Of a stretch of 5,809 bases of DNA, positions 1-5,809 are shown in pieces (position 1 is the first letter of the stretch; every line of letters begins with the position of its first letter). This stretch comes from Candidatus Sulfotelmatobacter sp. GTDB lineage: Bacteria > Acidobacteriota > Terriglobia > Terriglobales > Acidobacteriaceae. The notes beneath the pieces were generated by a model that searched no databases, was not told the DNA's origin, and saw nothing but the letters and a program-made list of their open reading frames with translations. The stretch is taken from assembly GCA_030037575.1 (NCBI GenBank), contig JASHRB010000574.1:1-5809 (forward strand), read 5' to 3'. Made by a program: the position numbers and the translations under genes.

Positions 1-620
1 TGGGCTGGGTGGGTTACGAGGTGCAGAGTTCGCCCTACCTCACTTATGCGGGCGTGCGCAAACCGCAGCCGGTGCCCTTCAGCCATCAGCATCATGTCGC
101 CGGTCTCGGCATCGATTGCCGCTATTGTCACACTTCGGTGGAAACTTCCAGCTTCGCCGGCATTCCACCCACTCGCACCTGCATGAACTGCCACTCCCAA
201 ATCTGGACCAACGCCGCGCTGCTCGAGCCGGTGCGTGCCAGCTATCGCTCGGGTGAGTCGTTGCAGTGGACGCGGGTCAACACGCTGCCCGATTTTGTTT
301 TCTTCAATCACAGCATTCATGTCACCAAGGGAGTCGGTTGCAACACCTGCCACGGGCCGGTCGATCGCATGCCGCTCATGTACCAGCAGGAATCGCTGCA
401 GATGGAGTGGTGCCTGAATTGCCATCGCGCCCCGGAAAAGTATTTGCGTCCGCGCAATCAGGTTTTCAATATGCGCTATGAAGAACCGTCGAGTACGAAG
501 CCGGTCGTGCTCGATGGCCAGAGCTTTACTGATCAACTCGATCTGGGTTCTTTTCTGTCAACCAAGTACAGCGTTCGCAGCGTGAAAGACATTACCAGTT
601 GCGACACATGTCACCGGTGA
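1..620 (+). CDS. actA: ActA, pentaheme c-type cytochrome subunit of alternative complex III (5' partial)
   Basis: Periplasmic multiheme subunit of ACIII that takes electrons from the Fe-S clusters of ActB and passes them towards ActE, a soluble carrier or an oxidase. Five CXXCH heme c motifs are visible, starting at nucleotides 117 (CRYCH), 180 (CMNCH), 339 (CNTCH), 411 (CLNCH) and 600 (CDTCH). Extra histidines in FSHQHH and FNHSIHV are candidate distal heme ligands, as in cytochrome c7/NrfH-like folds. The last motif sits at the very end: only one arginine follows the heme-binding histidine before the TGA. The frame is open to the left edge and reads G-W-V-G-Y-E from base 3. The GTG at 9 is therefore probably an internal valine, not the start, and the N-terminal membrane anchor or signal expected in this family lies outside the window. 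Identity as ActA is firm because of the adjacent actB, actC and actD. Confidence 0.94.
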   Translation, partial: GWVGYEVQSSPYLTYAGVRKPQPVPFSHQHHVAGLGIDCRYCHTSVETSSFAGIPPTRTCMNCHSQIWTNAALLEPVRASYRSGESLQWTRVNTLPDFVFFNHSIHVTKGVGCNTCHGPVDRMPLMYQQESLQMEWCLNCHRAPEKYLRPRNQVFNMRYEEPSSTKPVVLDGQSFTDQLDLGSFLSTKYSVRSVKDITSCDTCHR

Positions 621-796
621 GCGGAAGCCGCGGTTGGGAAAGGGCACGACTTTAGTCGTGCCCTCATGGGCAAAGATGTAGTTTCTTATTTGTCGTGCTG
701 AGCGGAGAGGGTGCTGGGCCAAGCCAGGCGCATTCGGAGTCGACCGACCCCGGGGGTGTGTGCGGCGCCTGTGTTGACAGCATTTGAGTTTCTGCC
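621..796. other. actA-actB intergenic region with inverted repeat
   Basis: A 176-bp non-coding gap inside the operon, with no open frame resembling a protein. It contains the perfect palindrome at 641-664 and a loose match to a GTC-TGAGCG-type motif at 691-707. No convincing sigma-70 promoter is present. A TTGACA at 774-779 exists, but a -10 box at normal spacing would fall on the actB start codon and does not match. The 20 bases before actB hold no clear Shine-Dalgarno sequence. Confidence 0.7.
641..664. repeat. Perfect 10-bp inverted repeat (hairpin) between actA and actB
   Basis: The arm AGGGCACGAC (641-650) is followed by the loop TTTA (651-654) and the exact reverse complement GTCGTGCCCT (655-664). 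It begins 21 bases after the actA stop. No T-run follows on either strand, so it is not a classical intrinsic terminator. It could stabilise the 3' end of the actA message, act as an attenuator, or be one copy of a dispersed REP-like palindrome. I recall similar GGGCACG...CGTGCCC hairpins with TAAA/TTTA-type loops between genes in acidobacterial genomes, but cannot verify this here. Confidence 0.85.
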
Positions 797-3700
797 ATGA
801 ACGATCATAATCAAAACGGCCAGGTTTGCCCCTCCAAACGCGGCAAGCTGGATCTCGCTTCCCTCCGCGCGGAAATCGAAAAGGCCTCCGGCCCGCAGTA
901 TTGGCGCAGCCTCGAAGAGCTTGCCGGCAGTCCCGAGTTTCAGGAAGCCCTGCACCGCGAATTTCCTAAGGGCGCGTCCGAGTGGGTCGAGTCCGTTTCG
1001 CGCCGCGGTTTTCTCAAAGTCATGGGCGCGTCGATGGCGCTGGCCGGCATGACCGGATGCGTGAAACTCCCGCTCGAGCCCATCGTCCCCTACGTTCGCC
1101 AGCCCGAAGATGTCATCCCCGGCCGTCCTCTGTTCTACGCCACCGCGATGACGCTCGGGGGATACGCCAGCCCGCTCCTGGTGGAAAGCCATCTCGGCCG
1201 CCCCACAAAAATTGAAGGCAATCCGCAGCATCCCGCCTCGCTTGGCGGCACCGATATTTTTGCCCAGGCCTCGCTGCTCACCATGTACGATCCCGACCGC
1301 TCCCAGAGCATCGTGTCGATGGGCGATCAGCGTTCCTGGCAAAGTTTTGTCAACGCGATTCGTGGCCCGCTGAACGCGCAAAAAGCCTTGCAGGGCGCCG
1401 GCGTCCGCCTTCTCACGCCCATGATTTCTTCGCCCGCGCTGGCCGACCAGTTGCGCGCTTTCCGGAAAACTTATCCGCAGGCCAAATGGCATGTGTGGGA
1501 GCCGCTCAACCGCGACAACGTGCGCGAAGGCGCCAAGCTCGCCTTCGCGCAGCCGCTCGAGACCCGCTACGATTTTTCGAAGGCCGACGTCATCGTCTCG
1601 CTGGACGCCGATTTCCTCTACGCCGGATTCCCCGGCAACGTGAAATACATTCGCGATTTCGCCGCCCGCCGCAATCCCGATGGCAACATGAACCGCCTGT
1701 ACATGATCGAGAGTGGTGTAAGCAGCACGGGGGCGAAAGCGGATCATCGCTGGCCGGTGAGGGCGTCTGAGATTGAAGGCATCGCGCACTCTTGGACCAC
1801 GCCGATTCTGGCGAGCACGGAAGGGAACGCGACCACCAAGGAGGTCCAAGTTCTCTTCCGTGATCTGGGTCTGCACCGTGGCTCTAGCATCGTCCTTGTC
1901 GGTGATCATCTGCCTCCCACTGTTCACGCGCTCGCTCACGCCATGAATGCAAATCTGGGTAACCCCGGCAAGACCGTCTTCTACACCGACCCCGTCGACG
2001 CCAATCCCGTCAATCAGACCGAGTCGATCAAAGAACTGGTCGGCGATATCAACGCCGGCAAGGTCGATCTGCTTCTCATTCTCGGCGGCAATCCGGCCTA
2101 TGATGCCCCCGCCGATCTCGATTTTGCCAATGTTCTCAAGAGCGACCGGGTTCCGCTGCGCGTGCATCTCGGCCTTTACGACAACGAAACCGCCGAACTT
2201 TGCCAATGGCATGTAAATCAGGCCCACGAACTCGAAACCTGGGGCGACGCCCGCGCCTACGAGGGTACGGTCAGCATCATCCAGCCGCTGATCGCGCCTT
2301 TATATAACGGCAGGAGCGCGCTCGAATTCGCCGCCTTCCTCAATGGACAAGACGATCCCTCCGGCCATGATCTGGTTCGCGCCTACTGGCACCAACAGCA
2401 CACCGGCGCCGACTTCGAGCAGTTCTGGCGCAAGTCGCTGCACGATGGCTGGATCGAGGGCTCTGCTTTTCAGCCCAAATCTGTCGCCGCAAAGGCCGAC
2501 CCCATCGACCCGACGCCGCTCGCCGATACCAACGCCATCGAGCTCAACCTCCGCCCCGATCCGGCCGTCTACGACGGACAATTCTCCAACAACGGCTGGC
2601 TGCAGGAACTGCCCAAACCCATGAACAAGCTCACTTGGGACAACGCCATCCAGATCGGCCCCAAGATGGCCGAGCGGTTGCAAATCGCCTCCAAAGACGT
2701 TCTCGAGCTCGAACTCAAGGGCAAAAAAGTCACCGGCGCCGCCTGGATCCAGGCCGGCCATCCCGATCATTCCATCACCGTCACGCTCGGCTATGGCCGC
2801 ACCCGCGCCGGCCGGGTCGGCACCGGCTACGGCTTCAACGCCTTTCGGCTTCGCACCAGCGCCGCCCCCTGGTTCGCCAGCGGCGTGAACGTTCGCAAGA
2901 CCGGGGACACTTACAACATCGCCTCCGTGCAGGGCATGCAAAGCATGGATACGCCCGATGGCGCCCATCGCCCCATTGTCCGCGAAACCACGCTCGCCGA
3001 ATACCGCAAAGATCCGAACTTCGCCGTCGAAGAAGAAGAAAATCCCCCGTCCGGCCTCTCGCTCTATAAGCCCTACGACTACTCGAAGGAAGCCTACGCC
3101 TGGGGTATGGCCATCGATCTCAACAAGTGCGTTGGCTGCAACAACTGCATGCTGGCCTGCCAGTCGGAAAACAATATCGCCGTTGTCGGCAAAGAGCAGA
3201 CTGAGCTCGGCCGCCACATGCACTGGATTCGCGTTGATGCCTACTACCAGGGCGACCGCGACAATCCCAAAGCCTTTTTCCAGCCGGTGCCCTGCATGCA
3301 GTGCGAAGACGCCCCCTGCGAGCTGGTCTGCCCGGTGGGCGCGACCAACCATTCGAGCGAAGGCTTGAACGACATGATTTACAACCGCTGCGTGGGCACG
3401 CGCTATTGCTCGAACAACTGTCCTTATAAGGTGCGCCGCTTCAACTTCCTGCTCTTCCAGGATTGGACCACGCCGCAATACAAGATGATGCGCAACCCCG
3501 ATGTCAGCGTGCGCAGCCGCGGCGTCATGGAAAAGTGCACCTACTGCGTGCAGCGCATCACCGAGCACCGCATCGACGCCGAAACCGCTTCGGTGCGCGA
3601 AGGCAAAGAACGCAAAATTCAAGACGGCGATTTGCAGACGGCGTGCCAGCAGTCATGCCCGGCAAACGCGATCGTGTTCGGCAACCTCAACGACCCGAAC

Positions 3701-3823
3701 AGCCAGGTCTCGAAGCTGAAGGCGCAATCACGCAATTACAGCCTGCTGGGCGAACTGGGCACGCGTCCCCGCACCACGTATCTGGCCGAAGTTCGCAATC
3801 CCAATCCGGAGTTGGTATCGTGA
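797..3823 (+). CDS. actB: ActB, fused molybdopterin-oxidoreductase-like and Fe-S subunit of alternative complex III
   Basis: Large periplasmic electron-transfer subunit of ACIII, 1008 residues, the usual size for the fused form. Residues 1-67 are a soluble N-terminal extension ahead of a twin-arginine motif SRRGFLK (68-74) and a hydrophobic stretch ending in MTGC (C88, lipobox-like). This matches the known extended-Tat Mo/4Fe-4S family. Residues about 90-750 form the MoCo-enzyme-like domain. Its only cysteines in the first 777 residues are C11, C88 and C469, so there is no N-terminal Fe-S motif, consistent with the cofactor-free domain known in ACIII. The C-terminal ferredoxin-like domain (about 765-1000) has the groups C778/C781/C784/C788, C833/C836/C841/C845, C865/C871/C875 and C914/C917/C950/C954. 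The third group has Thr868 where a cysteine would be, which fits one [3Fe-4S] and three [4Fe-4S] clusters. The start is supported by an upstream in-frame TGA at 785-787 and by the conserved-looking YWRSLEELAGSPEF near the N-terminus. No good ribosome binding site is seen. Confidence 0.96.
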   Translation: MNDHNQNGQVCPSKRGKLDLASLRAEIEKASGPQYWRSLEELAGSPEFQEALHREFPKGASEWVESVSRRGFLKVMGASMALAGMTGCVKLPLEPIVPYVRQPEDVIPGRPLFYATAMTLGGYASPLLVESHLGRPTKIEGNPQHPASLGGTDIFAQASLLTMYDPDRSQSIVSMGDQRSWQSFVNAIRGPLNAQKALQGAGVRLLTPMISSPALADQLRAFRKTYPQAKWHVWEPLNRDNVREGAKLAFAQPLETRYDFSKADVIVSLDADFLYAGFPGNVKYIRDFAARRNPDGNMNRLYMIESGVSSTGAKADHRWPVRASEIEGIAHSWTTPILASTEGNATTKEVQVLFRDLGLHRGSSIVLVGDHLPPTVHALAHAMNANLGNPGKTVFYTDPVDANPVNQTESIKELVGDINAGKVDLLLILGGNPAYDAPADLDFANVLKSDRVPLRVHLGLYDNETAELCQWHVNQAHELETWGDARAYEGTVSIIQPLIAPLYNGRSALEFAAFLNGQDDPSGHDLVRAYWHQQHTGADFEQFWRKSLHDGWIEGSAFQPKSVAAKADPIDPTPLADTNAIELNLRPDPAVYDGQFSNNGWLQELPKPMNKLTWDNAIQIGPKMAERLQIASKDVLELELKGKKVTGAAWIQAGHPDHSITVTLGYGRTRAGRVGTGYGFNAFRLRTSAAPWFASGVNVRKTGDTYNIASVQGMQSMDTPDGAHRPIVRETTLAEYRKDPNFAVEEEENPPSGLSLYKPYDYSKEAYAWGMAIDLNKCVGCNNCMLACQSENNIAVVGKEQTELGRHMHWIRVDAYYQGDRDNPKAFFQPVPCMQCEDAPCELVCPVGATNHSSEGLNDMIYNRCVGTRYCSNNCPYKVRRFNFLLFQDWTTPQYKMMRNPDVSVRSRGVMEKCTYCVQRITEHRIDAETASVREGKERKIQDGDLQTACQQSCPANAIVFGNLNDPNSQVSKLKAQSRNYSLLGELGTRPRTTYLAEVRNPNPELVS
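992..1060 (+). other. Twin-arginine signal region with possible lipobox cysteine in ActB
   Basis: Codes for ActB residues 66-88: twin arginines R69-R70 in SRRGFLK, then a moderately hydrophobic segment rich in Ala, Met and Gly, ending at C88 after M-T-G. Tat signals normally lie at the extreme N-terminus, whereas this one follows about 67 residues, as in the extended-Tat family of MoCo/4Fe-4S proteins. The MTGC ending could direct lipidation of C88 and anchor the protein to the outer face of the membrane. From memory, lipidated cysteines have been described in ACIII structures. Lipidation here is inference. Confidence 0.7.
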
Positions 3824-3908
3824 ACCGCGACCGATTTGGGCGGGCGCAACGTTTGAGCGCGGCCATTAAAAGGACGGATGCAATCGCGGCTTCGGCCGCT
3901 GCGGCAAA
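3824..3908. other. actB-actC intergenic region
   Basis: An 85-bp gap holding a TTCG tetraloop hairpin (3886-3899) close to the actC start. An AGGA at 3871-3874 precedes an ATG at 3878, but that ATG is out of frame with actC. In the actC frame an upstream TAA lies at 3867-3869, and no ATG, GTG or TTG occurs between it and 3909. The next gene must therefore start at 3909 or further inside. No promoter could be identified. Confidence 0.65.
3886..3899 (+). promoter_or_regulatory. C(TTCG)G tetraloop hairpin upstream of actC
   Basis: GCGGC (3886-3890), loop TTCG (3891-3894) and GCCGC (3895-3899) form a perfect 5-bp GC stem closed by C-G around UUCG, one of the most stable RNA tetraloops. It ends 9 bases before the actC ATG, covering the position where a Shine-Dalgarno site would be. 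No T-run follows, so termination is unlikely. A role in mRNA stability, processing or setting the rate of actC translation is possible. In GC-rich DNA a short stem like this can also arise by chance. Confidence 0.5.
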
Positions 3909-5300
3909 ATGAACGAACCCTACAAAATGACGGTCGAAACGCAAACGGCTCCGGTCATCGAGCCCGGCCACACCTTCGCCACCGTCACCGACAAGATCAG
4001 TGCGATCGTCCTCACCCGTCCGGCGTCGAACTCCTGGTTCCTCGGCTTCGGCATCTGCTTCCTGGCGACCATGATGCTGCTCTATGCCATCGGCTACCTG
4101 TTTATCCGCGGCATCGGCATCTGGGGCGTGACCATCCCCATCGGCTGGGGATTCGCCATCGTCAATTTCGTCTGGTGGATCGGAATCGGCCACGCCGGCA
4201 CGCTCATCTCCGCCATCCTTCTTCTGTTGCGGCAGGAGTGGCGCAACTCCATCAACCGTTTCGCCGAGGCCATGACGTTATTCGCGGTGGCCTGCGCCGG
4301 GCTTTTCCCCCTGCTCCACGTCGGCCGCCCCTGGCTCGCATACTGGCTGTTTCCCTATCCCAGCACCATGGGCGTGTGGCCGCAGTTCCGCAGTCCGCTC
4401 ATGTGGGACGTGTTTGCGGTGTCCACTTACGGCACGATTTCTCTGGTGTTCTGGTTCATGGGCCTGATTCCCGATTTCGGCACCCTGCGCGACCGCTCCA
4501 CCAAGAAATGGATTCGGGTTGTCTACGGCATGCTCGCCATGGGCTGGCGCGGATCGGCTCGCCATTGGCATCGTTACGAAACCGCTTATCTGCTGCTGGC
4601 CGGCCTGGCCACCCCGCTGGTGCTCTCCGTTCACACCGTCGTCAGCTTCGATTTTGCCATCGGCATCGTGCCCGGCTGGCACACCACCATTTTCCCGCCC
4701 TACTTCGTCGCCGGGGCAATTTATTCCGGCTTCGCGATGGTGCTGATGCTGGCCATCCCCATCCGCAAAATCTACGGCCTCGAAGACTTCATCACCACGC
4801 GCCATCTGCAGAACTCGGCCAAGGTTATGCTCGCCACCGGGCTCATCGTCGCTTACGGCTACGGGGTCGAGGCTTTCATGGGATGGTATAGCGGCGACCG
4901 CTTTGACGCCTTCACCCTGTGGAACCGGGTGCACGGGCCGTACGCCTTCTGGTATATCTCGCTGCTCACCTGCAACATTTTTATTCCTCAGCTTCTCTGG
5001 ATCCGCAAGCTGCGCTCCAGCCCGCTGGGTCTGTTCATCATCTCTTTCATCATTCTCACCGGCATGTGGCTGGAGCGGTTCATCATCGTCGTGGTTAGTC
5101 TCAGCCGCGACTTCCTGAATTCCTCCTGGGGCATGTATTACCCGACGCGCTGGGATTTCATGACCTTCTTCGGCACCATCGGCATGTTCCTGGCGGCCAT
5201 GTTCCTGTTCTGCCGCCTGCTGCCCATGATTTCGATTTTTGAAATTCGGACCCTTCTGCCCGAGGCGGAAGGCAAAGCGTCGGAGGCGGCGGAGTCATGA
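3909..5300 (+). CDS. actC: ActC, NrfD/PsrC-like quinol-binding membrane subunit of alternative complex III
   Basis: Integral membrane subunit (463 residues) of the NrfD/polysulfide reductase membrane-subunit family. In ACIII it carries the menaquinol oxidation site next to the ActB Fe-S domain and a proposed proton path. I count about ten hydrophobic helices: roughly residues 43-66, 80-107, 118-136, 165-187, 224-246, 263-283, 305-325, 343-364, 373-398 and 417-439. Segments typical of ActC include GIGHAGTLISAILLLLRQEW, LFPYPSTMGVWPQFRSPLMW and FWFMGLIPDFGTLRDRS. Polar residues in or near helices that could serve quinone or proton chemistry are H95, H137, D167, H242, D248 and E389; assigning roles to them is inference. 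The N-terminus (1-40) and C-terminus (about 445-463) are soluble. ATG 3909 is the first available start after an in-frame TAA at 3867; a second ATG at 3927 (M7) is possible. No Shine-Dalgarno site is seen. The stop overlaps the start of actD. Confidence 0.96.
   Translation: MNEPYKMTVETQTAPVIEPGHTFATVTDKISAIVLTRPASNSWFLGFGICFLATMMLLYAIGYLFIRGIGIWGVTIPIGWGFAIVNFVWWIGIGHAGTLISAILLLLRQEWRNSINRFAEAMTLFAVACAGLFPLLHVGRPWLAYWLFPYPSTMGVWPQFRSPLMWDVFAVSTYGTISLVFWFMGLIPDFGTLRDRSTKKWIRVVYGMLAMGWRGSARHWHRYETAYLLLAGLATPLVLSVHTVVSFDFAIGIVPGWHTTIFPPYFVAGAIYSGFAMVLMLAIPIRKIYGLEDFITTRHLQNSAKVMLATGLIVAYGYGVEAFMGWYSGDRFDAFTLWNRVHGPYAFWYISLLTCNIFIPQLLWIRKLRSSPLGLFIISFIILTGMWLERFIIVVVSLSRDFLNSSWGMYYPTRWDFMTFFGTIGMFLAAMFLFCRLLPMISIFEIRTLLPEAEGKASEAAES
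5282..5286 (+). promoter_or_regulatory. Likely Shine-Dalgarno site for actD
   Basis: GGAGG ends 10 bases before the actD ATG at 5297, and a second GGAG lies at 5291-5294, only 2 bases away. Both are inside the end of actC. With the ATGA overlap, actD translation is probably coupled to actC. This is the only visible start in the window with a recognisable ribosome binding site. Confidence 0.55.
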
Positions 5301-5809
5301 AACGCGATCCCATCTACGGAATGATGGCGGAATTCGATACGCCGACCGCTCTGCTCGAGGCCGCGCGCCGCACTTATCAGGCCGGCTATCGCAAGATCGA
5401 CGCTTACAGCCCGTTTCCCGTCGAAGGCTTGGCCGAAGAGATCGGTTTCCACCATAATGCCGTGGCTCTCGTGGTTCTGATTTGCGGCATCCTCGGCGGG
5501 CTCACCGGCTATCTCATGCAGTATTGGTGCGATGCCGTAACCTATCCCCTCAATGTAGGCGGCCGTCCCTACAACTCGTGGCCGGCGTTCATCGTTATCA
5601 CGTTCGAACTTACCATTCTCTTCGGAGGCATTTCCGCGCTGCTCGGCATGCTGGCTCTCAACGGCCTGCCAATGCCGTATCATCCGGTGTTCAATGTGCC
5701 GCGTTTTTCGTCCGCCTCGAAAGACCGCTTTTTCCTGATCGTGTTTTCATCCGACCAAAAATACAATCCCGCCGGCGTGCGCGGTTTTTTCGAAGCCCTG
5801 CAGCCCCGC
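5297..5809 (+). CDS. actD: ActD, DUF3341 membrane subunit of alternative complex III (3' partial)
   Basis: Small membrane subunit of ACIII (DUF3341 family), thought to stabilise the ActC/ActF membrane core; it has no known cofactor. The frame runs open from ATG 5297 to the window edge, giving 171 codons with no stop. It begins MKRDPIYGMMAEFDTP, followed by a soluble N-terminal domain with LLEAARRTYQAGYRKIDAYS and PFPVEGLAEEIGF, the typical DUF3341 opening. Two membrane helices follow at about residues 54-76 and 96-122. After NGLPMPYHPVF comes a soluble C-terminal part ending in GVRGFFEAL, which in this family lies close to the end, so I expect only a short piece to be missing. The start overlaps the actC stop by 4 bases (ATGA), as is usual for coupled genes. 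There is no sign of damage. Confidence 0.92.
   Translation, partial: MKRDPIYGMMAEFDTPTALLEAARRTYQAGYRKIDAYSPFPVEGLAEEIGFHHNAVALVVLICGILGGLTGYLMQYWCDAVTYPLNVGGRPYNSWPAFIVITFELTILFGGISALLGMLALNGLPMPYHPVFNVPRFSSASKDRFFLIVFSSDQKYNPAGVRGFFEALQPR

Noticed and set aside
9..11. GTG as the start codon of actA
   Set aside because: The frame continues upstream to the window edge with plausible residues (G-W before V), and the protein would lack the N-terminal anchor or signal that ActA needs for export. It is better read as an internal valine.
641..690. Palindrome followed by a weakly T-rich stretch as a rho-independent terminator
   Set aside because: The T-rich bases (681-690) are mixed and begin 17 bases after the stem; no T-run directly follows the hairpin on either strand.
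774..811. Possible promoter: TTGACA at 774-779 with CATAAT at 806-811
   Set aside because: The spacing between the boxes is 26 bases, far from 16-18, and the -10 candidate lies inside actB. Nothing fits at the normal distance.
686..2227. Long open frame of 513 codons on the minus strand, opposite actB
   Set aside because: It lies antisense to a clearly conserved gene, its translation is low-complexity and His/Gly/Ala/Arg-rich with no recognisable domain, and such frames are expected opposite GC-rich codons.
2300..3622. Open frame of 440 codons on the minus strand, opposite the ActB Fe-S domain
   Set aside because: Same reasons: an antisense shadow of actB with a repetitive Ala/Gly/Val/His composition and no family resemblance.
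797..3823. ActB as a catalytic molybdopterin oxidoreductase (for example polysulfide or nitrate reductase)
   Set aside because: It has no N-terminal Fe-S motif and no obvious Mo-ligand cysteine, and it sits between actA and actC/actD, which fits ACIII.
3878..4891. Open frame of 337 codons overlapping actC in another plus frame
   Set aside because: The product is Arg/His/Pro-rich and unlike any membrane or soluble family, while the actC frame gives a convincing NrfD-like protein over the same DNA.

Overview
The window is the first part of an alternative complex III (ACIII, act) operon. ACIII is the multi-subunit menaquinol:electron-carrier oxidoreductase that replaces the cytochrome bc1 complex in many bacteria. 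Four consecutive plus-strand genes are visible: actA (pentaheme cytochrome c, 5' end cut off), actB (complete, 1008 residues, molybdopterin-enzyme-like domain fused to a ferredoxin-like domain), actC (complete, 463 residues, NrfD/PsrC-like membrane subunit) and actD (DUF3341 membrane subunit, 171 codons visible, 3' end cut off). actE and actF, normally the next genes, would lie beyond the right edge and are not seen.

Layout: actA 1-620; a 176-bp gap (621-796) with a perfect 10-bp inverted repeat; actB 797-3823; an 85-bp gap (3824-3908) with a short C(TTCG)G tetraloop hairpin just upstream of actC; actC 3909-5300; actD from 5297, overlapping actC by 4 bp (ATGA). There is no minus-strand gene, RNA gene, transposase or CRISPR array. 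The long open frames on the minus strand and in other plus frames are by-products of high-GC codon bias.

How the genes work together (family knowledge): menaquinol is oxidised at the membrane subunit ActC. Electrons pass through the four Fe-S clusters of ActB to the hemes of ActA and ActE, then to a soluble carrier or directly to a heme-copper oxidase. ActD and ActF are membrane scaffold or core subunits. The ActB seen here carries the expected 3x[4Fe-4S] + 1x[3Fe-4S] cysteine pattern and has no cysteine motif for a Mo-enzyme N-terminal cluster.

Organism: a GC-rich bacterium, most likely Acidobacteriota. This rests on the style of the Act proteins and on the 641-664 palindrome, which resembles an intergenic hairpin I remember from acidobacterial genomes. 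It is inference from memory; Verrucomicrobiota, Planctomycetota, Gemmatimonadota and others also carry act operons. I found no previously undescribed system. The points most worth checking are the two intergenic hairpins, the absence of Shine-Dalgarno sites before actB and actC, and a patch of altered codon use inside actB.
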